Assembly (NCBI RefSeq): GCF_000745965.1
Contig: NZ_JQKI01000018.1
Location: 2,345 to 66,344, forward strand
Direction: 5' to 3'
Length of the DNA stretch: 64,000 nucleotides
DNA from: Edaphobacter aggregans DSM 19364
GTDB lineage: Bacteria > Acidobacteriota > Terriglobia > Terriglobales > Acidobacteriaceae
Position numbers and translations under genes: made by a program. The stretch's first letter is position 1; each line of letters opens with the position of its first letter. Of this stretch, positions 38,876 through 48,935 are shown piece by piece. The notes under the pieces were generated by a model. It ran no database searches and was not told where the DNA came from. It saw only the letters and a list, made by a program, of their open reading frames with translations.

Positions 38876-39967
38876 CTATTCGTAGGCTAGTGCGTCGATC
38901 GGGTCTTTGCTGGCCGCCTTGTATGCCGGGTAGACAGCCCCCAGCAATGCGCCGGTAAACGCAATCACGACGGCCTTCCATACCCATGGCAGGTTGATCA
39001 CGAAATCCAGCGTTGGGAAGCGCGCCTCAAGCCCCGCGCTAAGGGCATAGCTGCCCACGACACCGAGCGCGATGCCAACCGCTGCGATCGTGCCGGTCTC
39101 GCGAAGCACCAGCGCAATGATGTAGAGACGGGACGCTCCCAGAGACTTCAGGATGCCGATCTCGCGCGTTCGCTCCATCACCGCCGTGTACATCGACTGG
39201 AAGATCACGAGAAATCCAATCACCAGCGCGATACCCACCACCACATTGATGGCCGTGCTCATGTACGGCAGCCTGGTCGGCGAGATGGCGGAGAGATACT
39301 CCTCGGCGGTCGCCACGTTGTACTGGCTCATCCCAGGGGTCGCGAGAATGGCTTTGCGGACATCCTCTTGGTACTTCGGAGGATCGTCTGTTCTCAGATA
39401 AAACAGCGAGGCCTTGCCCTGGGTCCCTGTCAGGTTGCCCATCGTGTCGATTGGAACAAACTTGCGCCCTCCCTTGCCGTGCTCAACGATGCCGCTGATG
39501 CGGAAGGTATGATTGAGGATCGAGATCGTGTCCCCGACCTTCTTGCCGGTCGCGCTGAAGTCATCCACGATCACGTCATCCGGCCCTTGAAACGGTCCGC
39601 CGGAGATGAAGGTGAACGGCTGAAGATCGTTGAAGCTCTTGTAGTCGACGCCGTAGATGCTGTCGAGCGACGCATTCAGCTGGATGTTCACAGGCGCGGC
39701 CACTGCCACATGAGGAATCTTCGCGACCACATCGGCGACCTTGATTGACGCGGCCGCCGAGCTCATCCCCAGAAAATTATTCGTCGTCGCCGGCCGGACG
39801 ATCATGTCCATGCCGATGCCGTTCTGCCGCGCCTTGAAGCCGCTGATCTTGCCCAGCAGGATCGCCGTGATCGAGAGAATCATGATCACCTCGATGGCAA
39901 TGGCAAGCGCGCTGATGAGGGAACGGAGGGGCCGGTGGACAAGATTGCCGATGACAAGTTTATTCAT
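38876..39967 (-). CDS. FtsX-like ABC transporter permease (MacB type)
   Basis: A 363-residue permease with one N-terminal helix (SLISALAIAIEVIMILSITA), a large periplasmic domain (about residues 45-255) and three C-terminal helices in the FtsX domain (VVVGIALVIGFLVIFQSMYT, EIGILKSLGASRLYIIALVL, and VVIAFTGALLGAVYPAYKAA ending DPIDALAYE). The ERTREIGILKSLGAS signature is typical. It needs a LolD/MacB-type ATPase; the one encoded at 14077-14856 is a candidate, but distance makes this only a guess. Substrate unknown. Confidence 0.92.
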   Translation of the reverse strand: MNKLVIGNLVHRPLRSLISALAIAIEVIMILSITAILLGKISGFKARQNGIGMDMIVRPATTNNFLGMSSAAASIKVADVVAKIPHVAVAAPVNIQLNASLDSIYGVDYKSFNDLQPFTFISGGPFQGPDDVIVDDFSATGKKVGDTISILNHTFRISGIVEHGKGGRKFVPIDTMGNLTGTQGKASLFYLRTDDPPKYQEDVRKAILATPGMSQYNVATAEEYLSAISPTRLPYMSTAINVVVGIALVIGFLVIFQSMYTAVMERTREIGILKSLGASRLYIIALVLRETGTIAAVGIALGVVGSYALSAGLEARFPTLDFVINLPWVWKAVVIAFTGALLGAVYPAYKAASKDPIDALAYE

Positions 39968-39996
39968 GCTGGTTCCAGTGTATGGCAGCGGGGCAG

Positions 39997-41511
39997 TTAC
40001 TGGCCGATGCTTTGCGACGGAGCAGGCCGGTTACGCCGCGGTATGCTGCGGATGGGTGCGATGCGGCGAACGGTAACCTGTTCGGGTCCCTTCGCAAGGG
40101 TCCCGAAGATCGGCATGAGATACGTTGCCGACAGCGCTGCCACGATGAGTCCGAAGCTCATGTAGCCAAGCGCGTAGATGATGCCGCTCAGCATCCCCTC
40201 CGGCGCAATGTGGGCAAAGAAAGCGATCATCAACAGCCCCCAGGGAGATGTTCGTGTATCTCCGCAGAGCGAATCGAAGACGGTGAAGAGCATGATCCAG
40301 AGCAACGGTGCGATAAGAAAGATACCCAGCCACCGGGCCATGTGGTAAGCCTCGCCGGTGGGACTGAAGGAGATGCCCGTCGTGACGTCATCGTCAGCGA
40401 GGCCGCCCGTCTCGTGGGCGTACAGATTACCGAAGTTGAGAGATGGCTTATTTGGCCATATAAACCGCGGAAGGAGGTTTGCAAATCCCATGGTTACGGG
40501 TGAGAGTCCAAAGGTTCCCTTCTTATCCGTAAGGTCGACAAGGGAATCATCCACTGAGATCATCTGAAGGCGATCGCCAAATCCCTGCGGAGTATTGAAG
40601 TAGCCCTGGATTCGGTTTGAGTAGTCATCCTGCGCCATGAGTGTGTACTTGTTTCGAACGTCTTCGAGATTGCCCAGAAGTTCCAACGATACCTTCGCCC
40701 GGCCCGATACAGTGTCAACGGTGACGTTCTTTCCGAATTGCGAATAAGGCACAAAGTAACGAACCATGAGGAAGATCACCAAAACAACACTAGCGACCTG
40801 AAGACGCGACATCCGATAACCCTGCGAGCCGGCAGCCACCAGCCAGCATGCGACTGGAGTAAAGATTCCCTCCTTGGAAAAGCCCAGGAGCCCAAGGGCA
40901 AGGATAGATGCGCCGGAGATGAGCACCGGCAAACCCATGCTGCTTCTACCGCCGCTCCGGCGTATTTGATGAATGACGCCCAGAATCATCGCCATGGGAA
41001 GAAAGCGGTTAATCTGGGCTAACGCGCTCAGGAAGCCGCCATTCTCGCGGGAAAGGAAGGTAAGAGCTGCGGTCACCACCAGACCTGTGACCAGGCAGCC
41101 GACCGTTGCGTTCTGCAGGTTGGCATCCGTCACTAAACTCCCAAGGAGGGGACGCCGAAGGGTGAGCTTAGTGCTGAAAAACACTGCGATCAACATCGCG
41201 GTGATACCGCCTACATACACCTTCATGGTCTGAAGCGGAGCAACCAGGTTGGAGTCGGCCGGTTCTCCGAGAACTGCCTTCCAGCAAAGGCCCACGATGA
41301 CTCCGAGGACCGCATAAAAAAAGACATACGCGCCCGAAGGGCGTGAGAAACCACCTGCCAGATTGAAGGCGATTCCCGCGATAACAAGAAACAGGAAGCA
41401 GCAGACCGCAAAGAGAGGCGTCGTCCCCTGAAAGAGCTGCACCGCAAACAGCACAATGGCAAAACAGACCAAGTGCCTGAGCGGGATGTGTGCTGGAAAG
41501 GGAAGGCGCAC
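39997..41511 (-). CDS. Polytopic membrane protein, polysaccharide-polymerase-like
   Basis: A 504-residue protein with about eleven hydrophobic helices in the first and last thirds and a long central periplasmic loop (residues 270-370: YSQFGKNVTVDTVSGRAKVS, LLPRFIWPNKPSLNFGNLYA). LPRFIWPNKP and GISFSPTGEAYHMARWLGIF resemble loops in O-antigen polymerase (Wzy-like) proteins, which join repeat units of surface polysaccharide. There is no conserved active site to prove it. Located upstream of the FtsX-like permease on the same strand, with 29 bases between them. Confidence 0.6.
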   Translation of the reverse strand: MRLPFPAHIPLRHLVCFAIVLFAVQLFQGTTPLFAVCCFLFLVIAGIAFNLAGGFSRPSGAYVFFYAVLGVIVGLCWKAVLGEPADSNLVAPLQTMKVYVGGITAMLIAVFFSTKLTLRRPLLGSLVTDANLQNATVGCLVTGLVVTAALTFLSRENGGFLSALAQINRFLPMAMILGVIHQIRRSGGRSSMGLPVLISGASILALGLLGFSKEGIFTPVACWLVAAGSQGYRMSRLQVASVVLVIFLMVRYFVPYSQFGKNVTVDTVSGRAKVSLELLGNLEDVRNKYTLMAQDDYSNRIQGYFNTPQGFGDRLQMISVDDSLVDLTDKKGTFGLSPVTMGFANLLPRFIWPNKPSLNFGNLYAHETGGLADDDVTTGISFSPTGEAYHMARWLGIFLIAPLLWIMLFTVFDSLCGDTRTSPWGLLMIAFFAHIAPEGMLSGIIYALGYMSFGLIVAALSATYLMPIFGTLAKGPEQVTVRRIAPIRSIPRRNRPAPSQSIGQ

Positions 41512-41878
41512 TCGATCTCTCTTGTCGATCAGCCGACTGACACTGTCAGATCTCAGGAGTAACTGGGTTTCAAGAGCATCCTGGAGGGCCGAATGCCGAT
41601 CAAGCCTTGATCATAGAAGGGGCTTCCAGTCGCGTCAAAGAAGACCAGGGACACTCGGACTGTCGCTCCATCTGCCTCGAAGTGGGATCACCACGATTCC
41701 GTGAAACAAATGACTGGAACGATTAGAGTTGCGGTAGATACTAGTTTGGTTCCGGCCGGTAACAGGCAGGGCTGTGGCTTTGACTTCACTCGAGCCCAGT
41801 TCTATTCTGCCGGAAACCGTGCAGAATCTGTGCATGGGTCACAAACAAACTGTCCTGGAGCAGCTAGAGCGAAGCAGA
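41512..41878. other. Gene-free gap upstream of the HTH gene
   Basis: I see no supported gene, repeat or terminator in this 367-base stretch. It separates the divergent polymerase-like and HTH genes, so their promoters should lie here; I found none with two good boxes. The HTH frame is open from 41774, so its start may lie inside this stretch. Confidence 0.4.
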
Positions 41879-42301
41879 ATGGAACGATTCGGCGACGAGT
41901 TGCGGATAGAGCGCGAGCGGAGGCAGGTTACGCTCGAAACTATCTGCGCGGTAACGAAAGTTTCGATCCGCCATCTGGAAGCTCTTGAGGAAGGGAAATA
42001 CTCCGACCTACCGGGCGGAGTCTTCCGTAAGGGAATCGTCCGCAGCTATCTCGGTGCGGTGGGTCTTGACGAGGCTGCATGGTTGCAGCGGTTTGAGACG
42101 ACCCTGCGCGAGATCGGTACGATTCCGTCGACGGATGACAACGACTGGGTCGAGTTTGCCGAGAACGTCCGACGAAACAGAAGCGGAGTAAAGCCCGGCA
42201 CCAGCTCCCGCTGGATGGGCGTCGCCATGATGGTGGTCATGCTTGTCGTGCTGGGATGGAGCGTGTGGAAGTTTGTCCTGCACGGCCGGCTGTTCCTTTA
42301 G
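41879..42301 (+). CDS. RodZ-like helix-turn-helix membrane protein
   Basis: About 140 residues from ATG 41879 ([20 protein letters not shown]); an in-frame ATG at 41834 is possible, and neither has a strong ribosome site. Residues 1-75 form an HTH_25 domain ([48 protein letters not shown]), and the C-terminus has one helix ([20 protein letters not shown]) with a very short tail. This is the layout of RodZ (cytosolic HTH plus membrane anchor, cell shape) without the periplasmic beta domain. It might be a membrane-tethered regulator instead. Confidence 0.7.
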   Translation: MERFGDELRIERERRQVTLETICAVTKVSIRHLEALEEGKYSDLPGGVFRKGIVRSYLGAVGLDEAAWLQRFETTLREIGTIPSTDDNDWVEFAENVRRNRSGVKPGTSSRWMGVAMMVVMLVVLGWSVWKFVLHGRLFL

Positions 42302-42419
42302 CTGTTGGCGCTCCATCGCAGTCTGGGTTCGCCGCCAGAACACTCTTCGCAAAGGCACGCGCCATTCGCTGCGAGATTTCGCCATTGGACCGCGGAACGG
42401 TGCACGTGCCTGTTCGCCT

Positions 42420-42448
42420 TTGATACGTCGCGCACCCGCAGGTAAAAT
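42420..42448 (+). promoter_or_regulatory. Promoter of metK
   Basis: TTGATA (42420-42425), a 17-base spacer and TAAAAT (42443-42448). Transcription would start near 42455, leaving a leader of about 58 bases. Confidence 0.7.
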
Positions 42449-42467
42449 AAATGAGTTATCCCAAAGC

Positions 42468-42489
42468 GCGGACGGGGTTCCCTGTCCGC
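42468..42489 (+). promoter_or_regulatory. Leader hairpin of metK
   Basis: GCGGACGGGG-TT-CCCTGTCCGC forms a 10-bp stem (one G-U) that ends 11 bases before the AAGGAG of metK. It has a minimal loop and no T-tract, so it may affect translation or stability; no known SAM riboswitch class is evident. Confidence 0.45.
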
Positions 42490-42512
42490 AGCCTTCCCTG
42501 AAGGAGTTTCTT

Positions 42513-43679
42513 TTGGCTACACGCGAGCGTTTCCTTTTCACCAGCGAGTCTGTCACCGAGGGTCACCCGGACAAGATCGCCGACCAGATCTCTGATGCCA
42601 TTCTCGATGCCTGCCTTTCGCAGGACCCCTACAGCCGCGTGGCGTGCGAGACGCTGACTTGCACCGGCCTGGTCGTCATCGCCGGTGAGATCACCACGAA
42701 GGCTTATGTCGACTTCCAGAGCCTGGTCCGCGGTACCGTCGCGGCGATCGGGTACGACAACGCGCTGTACGGCTTCGACTCGAACACCTGCGCGGTGATC
42801 TCGACGATCAACAAGCAGTCGGGCGACATCGCGATGGGCGTCGATACCGGCGGCGCCGGCGACCAGGGCATGATGTTCGGCTACGCGACCAACGAGACCC
42901 CGGAGCTGATGCCAACGCCGATCTCGCTTGCGCACCGCCTCGCTCTGAAGCTCAGCGAGGTGCGCAAGAACGGCACGATGGCTTACCTTCGTCCCGACGG
43001 CAAGAGCCAGGTCACGGTGGAGTACGACGCGAATAGCAAGCCTGTGCGCGTGGATGCTGTCGTCATCTCTACTCAGCACGCTGAGACCGTCGGCAACGAC
43101 GAGCTGCGCGCCGATATCCTGAAGAACGTCATCCAGGCCGTCATTCCCGCCGAGCTGCTGGACGAGAACACCAAGTACCACATCAACCCGACCGGACGCT
43201 TCGTTGTGGGTGGACCGATGGGCGATACCGGCCTGACGGGACGCAAGATCATCGTCGACACGTACGGAGGCATGGGCCGTCACGGCGGCGGAGCCTTCAG
43301 CGGCAAGGACGCTACCAAGGTGGACCGTTCGGCTGCCTACATGGCGCGCTACGTGGCCAAGAACATCGTCGCCGCCGGTCTGGCCGACCGCTGCGAGGTT
43401 CAGCTTGCCTACGCCATCGGCGTCGCCGAGCCGGTCAGCGTGCTGGTCGATACCTTCGGCACCGGCAAGGTCGATGAGACGAAGCTCGAGGAGCTGGTGC
43501 GCAAGAACTTCTCGCTCACTCCGAAGGGCATCATCGAGAGCCTGCAGCTGCGCCGTCCGATCTTCAAGGCGACTGCTGCGTACGGCCACTTCGGCCGCAA
43601 GGGCGAGAGCTTCACTTGGGAGGCGACCGACAAGGCTGCTGCTCTCAAGGAGCAGGCTGCGGAACTCGTGGCGAAGTAA
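42513..43679 (+). CDS. metK: S-adenosylmethionine synthetase
   Basis: A 388-residue enzyme making S-adenosylmethionine from methionine and ATP. Start TTG 42513 with AAGGAG 6 bases upstream; the next residues ([20 protein letters not shown]) are the classical N-terminus. Motifs: [33 protein letters not shown] (the GAGDQG hexapeptide loop), [19 protein letters not shown] and [20 protein letters not shown] (P-loop-like). Length is normal. Its partner in the methyl cycle, ahcY, lies 2.4 kb downstream on the same strand, separated by a terminator. Confidence 0.98.
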   Translation: MATRERFLFTSESVTEGHPDKIADQISDAILDACLSQDPYSRVACETLTCTGLVVIAGEITTKAYVDFQSLVRGTVAAIGYDNALYGFDSNTCAVISTINKQSGDIAMGVDTGGAGDQGMMFGYATNETPELMPTPISLAHRLALKLSEVRKNGTMAYLRPDGKSQVTVEYDANSKPVRVDAVVISTQHAETVGNDELRADILKNVIQAVIPAELLDENTKYHINPTGRFVVGGPMGDTGLTGRKIIVDTYGGMGRHGGGAFSGKDATKVDRSAAYMARYVAKNIVAAGLADRCEVQLAYAIGVAEPVSVLVDTFGTGKVDETKLEELVRKNFSLTPKGIIESLQLRRPIFKATAAYGHFGRKGESFTWEATDKAAALKEQAAELVAK

Positions 43680-43699
43680 TTGCACCAGAACGAAGAATG

Positions 43700-43737
43700 A
43701 GTAAGGGGCGAGCCCTTCGGGCTCGCCCCTTACTGTT
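43700..43737 (+). terminator. Terminator of metK
   Basis: AGTAAGGGGCGAGCC-CTTCG-GGCTCGCCCCTTACT is a perfect 15-bp stem (43700-43734), 21 bases after metK. The downstream T content is low, but the stem itself is very stable. Confidence 0.8.
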
Positions 43738-43841
43738 GTGGCCCGGAATCGACCCTTTGCGAGGCACAACGGGGAGACATCCGGATTGCATCTAAAACCT
43801 CAGTAGAATCGCCCGCCGACTGTATTTGAGACTCCTCGATT

Positions 43842-44738
43842 ATGCTGATCCGCTCCGAGTATGACATTCAGTTTCATCTTCCGGCCCCGTTGACCGTCGT
43901 AGCGATGCTGCGACTTCATCCCATTCTCGACTTTGCGATCCGCGAACCGGAGACGCTGACGATCGAACAGATCGACTTGGAGACCAGGAGAGTCCTCGAG
44001 GCCACGGAATACATCGACGGCTTCGGAAACCGATGCCAGCGCTTCACCGCGCCGATGGGAGCGTTGCGGCTGTGCGGTTCGAGCATGGTTGAGTGGTGCG
44101 AGGAGCCCGACGAGACGGGCGCAGGAGCCGTTCAGCATCCTGTGGAAGAGCTGCCCGCTGATGTGCTGCAATTCCTGTTGAGCAGCCGCTACTGCGAGGT
44201 CGACAAGATGTCGCAGATTGCCTGCGAGCTCTTCGGGTCGACTCCGACGGGATGGGAGCGGGCGACCAGGATTCGCGACTGGGTCCATGACCACGTGCGA
44301 TTCGACTACAATGCAGCGCGCCCTACGAAGACAGCTCTCGATCTCTTCACGGAGCGGGTCGGCGTCTGCCGTGACTTTCAGCATCTCGCCATCACTCTGT
44401 CGCGGGCGATGAACATTCCAGCGCGCTACGCTACGGGATATCTCGGAGACATTCGCGTGCCGTATGGCGGTCCCGGCGATTTCAGCGCATGGTACGAGGT
44501 TTATCTTGGCGGCCGTTGGTGGACGATGGATGCGCGTCACAACACGCCGCGCATCGGACGGCTGCTGATGGCAACGGGGCGCGACGCGACGGATGTGGCG
44601 CTGACGACGAGCTTCGGTGCGGCAAATCTGACGCACTTTTATGTCGAGAGCAATGAGGTGGATGCGGCGGGAGAGAAGGTTCCTCTTCCAATCGCGTCGG
44701 CCATCAGAAGTGCAATGCCTGAACCGGTGGTCGAGTAA
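43842..44738 (+). CDS. Transglutaminase-like protein
   Basis: A 298-residue cytosolic protein. The N-terminal part is a beta-sandwich-like region of bacterial transglutaminase families (SEYDIQFHLPAPLTVVAMLR). The catalytic core follows: Cys in ERVGVCRDFQHLAITLSRAM, His in SAWYEVYLGGRWWTMDARHN with the Asp of the triad (MDARH). Length is standard for the single-domain transglutaminase-like proteins often near cyanophycin or proteasome genes, which are absent here. May act as a protease or an amidase; role not known. Confidence 0.9.
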   Translation: MLIRSEYDIQFHLPAPLTVVAMLRLHPILDFAIREPETLTIEQIDLETRRVLEATEYIDGFGNRCQRFTAPMGALRLCGSSMVEWCEEPDETGAGAVQHPVEELPADVLQFLLSSRYCEVDKMSQIACELFGSTPTGWERATRIRDWVHDHVRFDYNAARPTKTALDLFTERVGVCRDFQHLAITLSRAMNIPARYATGYLGDIRVPYGGPGDFSAWYEVYLGGRWWTMDARHNTPRIGRLLMATGRDATDVALTTSFGAANLTHFYVESNEVDAAGEKVPLPIASAIRSAMPEPVVE

Positions 44739-44832
44739 CCTTCTGCGCGTGTTCGTTAGTTCGGACTATCCCTTCCACTTTGAATGAACAGAACGGAGTG
44801 TGGCGGTAATCCGCTGGTGGGAGGATACTGAC

Positions 44833-45951
44833 ATGATTGAGACCATGAGCAGGACGACAACAGCGAATTCCGTACCGAGCGTCTTCTCCGGCAAGCAGTG
44901 GCAGCAGGTGCTGGAGCGGGACGCGCGCGCCGATGGGCAGTTCTTCTACGCGGTGAAGTCGACGCGAATCGTCTGCAAGCCGAGCTGTCCGAGCCGCAGG
45001 CCGACGCGGAAGCAGGTGCAGTTCTTCCCGACACTGGCAGCGGCGCAGGCGGCAGGGTATCGGCCGTGCAAGCGGTGCGAGCCAGAGCGAACGGCTCCGA
45101 AGGCCGATCCACAGGCGAAGGTGATCGCGCAGGTGACCAAATACCTGCAGGAGCACGCTGACGAGCGGGTGAAGCTGACCGATGTGGCGAAGGCAACTGG
45201 CGTTGGACGGCTGACGATTCTGCGCGGATTCAAGCGCGTGTTCGGCGTGAGTCCGGGGCAATATGCCAAGGCGCAGCGCATGGAGAAGTTCAAGGACAAG
45301 GTAAAGCAGCCGACGATGCGGGTTACCGATGCGATTTACGATGCTGGATTTGGCTCGAGCAGCCGGTTGTATGAGAACAGCAGCGCGCGGCTGGGTATGA
45401 CTCCGCGGGAGATGCGAAACGGCGCGGCTGGCGTTGAGGTTCACTATGCCACCGCCGACAGCCCGCTCGGGCGCATGCTGGTTGCCGCAACGGACAAGGG
45501 CGTCTGCACGATTGCGTTTGGCGAGGACGATGCCGAGGTCGAGGACGTTCTTCGGAGCCGCTTCCCGAATGCAATGCTGGCCGCCGAAGATGCGAAGAGC
45601 GGCTGGCTTGCTGAGGCAGTCGCGTTCGTTACGAGCCAGATGAGCGAGCATCCTCTTGCTGCTACCTTTCCGCTGGACGTGCGTGCTACTGCGTTCCAGC
45701 AGCGTGTGTGGAAGGCGCTGCAGGAGATTCCGCGCGGCGAGACGCGGACTTACTCGGGACTGGCTGCGGAGTTAGGCGCGCCGTCGGCGACGCGGGCTGT
45801 CGCAGGCGCCTGCGCGGCGAATCCGATTGCGGTGATCGTGCCATGCCATCGCGTCGTCGGCAAGAATGGTTCGCTGACTGGATTCCGCTGGGGCGTCGAG
45901 CGCAAGCGGAGGCTGCTTGAGGCCGAGAAGAAGGCCGCGCGCGTCGTATGA
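44833..45951 (+). CDS. ada: Ada: bifunctional transcriptional regulator and O6-methylguanine-DNA methyltransferase
   Basis: A 372-residue protein. ATG 44833 has GGGAGG 10 bases upstream. N-terminal domain: a zinc site of four cysteines ([12 protein letters not shown] and [10 protein letters not shown]), of which one accepts methyl groups from phosphotriesters. Middle: an AraC-type HTH ([58 protein letters not shown]). C-terminal domain: the alkyltransferase core ending in [20 protein letters not shown], where PCHR carries the acceptor Cys. Complete and of normal length. Methylated Ada normally activates its own gene and other alkylation-repair genes; no alkA or alkB is adjacent. Confidence 0.96.
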   Translation: MIETMSRTTTANSVPSVFSGKQWQQVLERDARADGQFFYAVKSTRIVCKPSCPSRRPTRKQVQFFPTLAAAQAAGYRPCKRCEPERTAPKADPQAKVIAQVTKYLQEHADERVKLTDVAKATGVGRLTILRGFKRVFGVSPGQYAKAQRMEKFKDKVKQPTMRVTDAIYDAGFGSSSRLYENSSARLGMTPREMRNGAAGVEVHYATADSPLGRMLVAATDKGVCTIAFGEDDAEVEDVLRSRFPNAMLAAEDAKSGWLAEAVAFVTSQMSEHPLAATFPLDVRATAFQQRVWKALQEIPRGETRTYSGLAAELGAPSATRAVAGACAANPIAVIVPCHRVVGKNGSLTGFRWGVERKRRLLEAEKKAARVV

Positions 45952-46055
45952 GCGCAGTTAGAGTAACGGCTGAACGCGGGTCGGAAATGATATTCTTAAA
46001 AGAGGGTTCGGTTCCTGAATCCTCAACATTTTCCATAAGAAAACGAGGTGCCTTT

Positions 46056-47486
46056 ATGGCAACAGCAACCATCGACAAGGTAGCGGCGGAGTACAAGATC
46101 GCCGATCTCTCGCTGGCAGAGTTTGGACGCAAGGAGATCGACATCGCCGAGCAGGAGATGCCGGGACTGATGTCCATCCGCAACAAGTACGCTCCTTCGA
46201 AGCCGCTGGCCGGCGTTCGCGTGACCGGGTCGCTGCACATGACGATTCAGACGGCCGTGCTGATCGAGACGATGGTTGCTCTCGGCGCCGACGTTCGCTG
46301 GGCGAGCTGCAACATCTTCTCGACGCAGGACCATGCTGCGGCGGCGATCGCTGCTGCGGGTGTTCCGGTCTTCGCCTGGAAGGGCGAGACTCTGGAAGAG
46401 TACTGGTGGTGCACGGACCAGGCGCTGCGCCACAAGGGCGGGCTTGGGCCGCAGATCGTGATCGACGACGGCGGCGACGTGACGCTGCTGATCCACAAGG
46501 GCGTCGACCTTGAGAAGGGCGACGGCTGGGTCAACACTCCTTCGGGCAATCAGGAGGAGCAGGTGATCAAGAACCTGCTCAAGAAGATTCACGCCGAAGA
46601 TCCGACGCACTTCCAGAAGATTGCGAAGGAGTGGAAGGGCGTTGCAGAAGAGACGACGACGGGCGTTCACCGGCTCTACAAGATGATGGAGCAGGGCAAG
46701 CTGCTGGTTCCGGCGATCAACGTCAACGACTCGGTGACCAAGTCGAAGTTCGACAATCTGTACGGCTGCCGCGAGTCTCTGGTCGACGGCATCAAGCGCG
46801 CGACGGACGTGATGATTGCTGGCAAGGTTGCTGTTGTTTGCGGCTACGGCGACGTGGGCAAGGGCTCGTCGCGCTCGCTGCGCGGACTGGGCGCTCGCGT
46901 GATCGTGACCGAGATCGATCCGATCAACGCTCTGCAGGCTGCGATGGAGGGCTACGAGGTCACGACGATCGAGGAGACACTGGGCATCGGCGACATCTAC
47001 GTCACGTGCACAGGCAATCTCGACGTGATCACGTATGAGCACATGCAGGCGATGAAGGATCAGGCGATCGTCTGCAACATCGGGCACTTCGACAACGAGA
47101 TCCAGATGGACGCGCTGAACTCGGCTGCGGGCGTGAAGAAGCTGAACATTAAGCCGCAGGTGGACAAGTATACGCTTCCCGGCGGCAACAGCATCTTCGT
47201 GCTGGCTGAGGGCCGTCTCGTCAACCTGGGCTGCGCGACGGGACACCCGAGCTTCGTGATGTCGAACAGCTTCTCGAACCAGACGCTGGCAGCGCTGGAT
47301 CTCTGGGCGAATAAGGACACGTACAAACCGGGCGTCTACATCCTTCCGAAGAAGCTCGACGAGGAGGTTGCGCGGCTGCATCTTGAGAAGATCGGCGTGA
47401 AGCTGACGACGCTCTCGAAGAAGCAGGCAGATTACCTCGGCATTGCGGTGGAAGGGCCTTACAAGTCGGAGCAGTACCGGTACTAA
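46056..47486 (+). CDS. ahcY: S-adenosylhomocysteine hydrolase
   Basis: A 476-residue NAD+-dependent enzyme that splits S-adenosylhomocysteine into adenosine and homocysteine. ATG 46056 ([14 protein letters not shown]) is followed by [70 protein letters not shown], the Rossmann segment [20 protein letters not shown] and the C-terminal [20 protein letters not shown] and SEQYRY. The family insertion of about 40 residues found in most bacteria is present. It recycles the product of SAM-dependent methyltransferases and so complements metK. Confidence 0.98.
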   Translation: MATATIDKVAAEYKIADLSLAEFGRKEIDIAEQEMPGLMSIRNKYAPSKPLAGVRVTGSLHMTIQTAVLIETMVALGADVRWASCNIFSTQDHAAAAIAAAGVPVFAWKGETLEEYWWCTDQALRHKGGLGPQIVIDDGGDVTLLIHKGVDLEKGDGWVNTPSGNQEEQVIKNLLKKIHAEDPTHFQKIAKEWKGVAEETTTGVHRLYKMMEQGKLLVPAINVNDSVTKSKFDNLYGCRESLVDGIKRATDVMIAGKVAVVCGYGDVGKGSSRSLRGLGARVIVTEIDPINALQAAMEGYEVTTIEETLGIGDIYVTCTGNLDVITYEHMQAMKDQAIVCNIGHFDNEIQMDALNSAAGVKKLNIKPQVDKYTLPGGNSIFVLAEGRLVNLGCATGHPSFVMSNSFSNQTLAALDLWANKDTYKPGVYILPKKLDEEVARLHLEKIGVKLTTLSKKQADYLGIAVEGPYKSEQYRY

Positions 47487-47508
47487 GAGCTGTTCGAAAC
47501 GAGACTGG

Positions 47509-47540
47509 AACACCCAGGGCCCCTCTGGGTGTTTTTCTTT
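47509..47540 (+). terminator. Terminator of ahcY
   Basis: AACACCCAG-GGCCCCT-CTGGGTGTT (47509-47533) is a 9-bp stem followed by TTTCTTT, 23 bases after ahcY. Confidence 0.88.
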
Positions 47541-47559
47541 AATTCTTTTGAATGAATGG

Positions 47560-48045
47560 CTTATGCGTTTTTAGCAGGGCAAAATATTCCATTCAAAGGG
47601 TTTAAGCATCAAAATATAGAAAATAACGGACTTATCGCTTTGAAAAGAAAGAGCCCGGGATGAGTGCCCGGGCTCTTTTCTACTTCTGTATTTAGCTTAT
47701 CAAGTCGAAGGTAATTAATCGGCAACTTGTATTTCTTTTTGTTTCAGGTATTTAGGCCATTTCTGGACTTGACGGACGATTTTGCTGGGTTTTTTGAGGT
47801 ATTTGGTGGCGGGGGATGGTGAGAGGGCATACCCCAGGGGCTAAAGCCCCTTTTCTTCTGGAGCGTTAGAGACCCGGGGCTAAAGCCCCGGGCTACCTCA
47901 GAAGCAACAGCAAGGGCGGTTCGAGCTTCGCTCGAATGTCCTACTTATGCGATGAAGCCGCAGGAACGGGGCACCCGGCATCGGTGGCGCTCCGAGCGAA
48001 CTACTGAGATTCTTCGCTGCGCTCAGAATGACGGTGTAGGGAAGA
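47560..48045 (+). repeat. Composite noncoding repeat, copy C (most complete)
   Basis: Module order: GCAAAATATTCC and AAATATAGAAAATAACGG (47579-47629), hairpin AAAGAGCCCGGG/CCCGGGCTCTTT (47648-47678), GTAATTAATCGGCAACTTGT (47711-47730), GTTTCAGG (47741-47748), GGACTTGACGG (47765-47775), CGATTTTGCTGGGTTTTTTG (47778-47797), GAGGGCATACCCCAGGGG with CTAAAGCCCC, a second hairpin CCCGGGGCTAAAGCCCCGGG (47873-47892), CTACCTCAGAAGCAACAGCA, and the REP hairpin (47920-47936). It fills the whole gap between the ahcY terminator and the DUF4397 gene, together with about 100 bases of unassigned sequence. Confidence 0.8.
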
Positions 48046-48151
48046 TGGAGCGACGGGAGCGTGGGGCATCCCAGACAGCGACGGGAGCGTGGGGGCAGCA
48101 GAGACAGCGACGGGGGCTTGGGTGCAGCAGAGGCAACGACTTTGCGGCAGC

Positions 48152-48916
48152 TTAGCTGGCGGCGGTGGGGGAGACGTAGTCGGGTGCGATGATGACCTGC
48201 ATGCCTGGCGTCGTCACCAGCTGTTGGTCGATGAGGATGATGGTGGTGGCTGAGCCCGCTGAGTAGGTGACCTGCGCTCCGGTGTAGGTGGCGATGGTGT
48301 CGCTGGCGGGGATGGTTCCGGTGGGAACCATAACGAGCGTGTAGGTCCCGGTGGGGATGTATAGGTAGCCGGTGTTGGTGTTGAAGTTGATGTTGGTGGT
48401 GAGGGGCGTGACGTCGGTGAGCTTCTTGCCGGGTGGCACGAGATAGATGTCGAGAGCGCCGATGCGGGTGGCCTGGTCGATGAAGCGGAGAGCGATCTGG
48501 CCCAACGGGGCGGGCTGGCTCTGGTCCTTGAGAATCAGCTGCTGGAGGTTGGCGGCGAGGTTTCCGATCAGCACGGTGTATTGACTTCCCGTAGTGAAGG
48601 TTGCCTTGGACGAGGTCAGAATCTGCTTGGTTCCGGCTGTCGTGGCGCTCGTGGTGTAGATGCCGGGGTCGATGGGGACGTAGGACGTGATGGTTCCGAA
48701 GCCGAGGTTGTAGGCGATGGCCGCGTTGTTCTGGTAGATGTCCAGCCCCGGGGCGTCGGGCGAGGCGTCGATGATGCGGACCTGGGAGCCTGTGAGGCTG
48801 GAGACGATTCCCTGGCAGCCGGAGAGGATGAGGGCACACGCCGCTGCAGCCGTCAAAGAGACAGCTTTTTTGGCGAGGACGTGGAGCGACATACGCGGCT
48901 GGGCCGTGTTCAGCAT
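48152..48916 (-). CDS. DUF4397-domain lipoprotein
   Basis: About 254 residues from ATG 48916 (MLNTAQPRMSLHVLAKKA); ATG 48892 is equally possible and no start has a clear ribosome site. Signal peptide with lipobox LILSGCQG, then the DUF4397 pattern VRIIDASPDAPGLDIYQNNA, with a second related repeat LRFIDQATRIGALDIYLVPP. DUF4397 domains are extracellular beta-sandwiches found in several phyla, of unknown role. It is divergent from the LssY-type gene, with only about 20 to 45 bases between the two starts. Confidence 0.85.
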   Translation of the reverse strand: MLNTAQPRMSLHVLAKKAVSLTAAAACALILSGCQGIVSSLTGSQVRIIDASPDAPGLDIYQNNAAIAYNLGFGTITSYVPIDPGIYTTSATTAGTKQILTSSKATFTTGSQYTVLIGNLAANLQQLILKDQSQPAPLGQIALRFIDQATRIGALDIYLVPPGKKLTDVTPLTTNINFNTNTGYLYIPTGTYTLVMVPTGTIPASDTIATYTGAQVTYSAGSATTIILIDQQLVTTPGMQVIIAPDYVSPTAAS

Positions 48917-48935
48917 CTTAAGTCGGGGAATCAAT

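Noticed and set aside
42449-42512. Known SAM riboswitch upstream of metK
   Set aside because: Only one simple hairpin; the leader is too short for SAM-I, and the SAM-II pseudoknot pattern is not seen.
45952-46055. S-adenosylhomocysteine riboswitch ahead of ahcY
   Set aside because: The gap of about 100 bases shows no stable GC-rich pseudoknot; only a possible -10 element (TATTCT near 45992).
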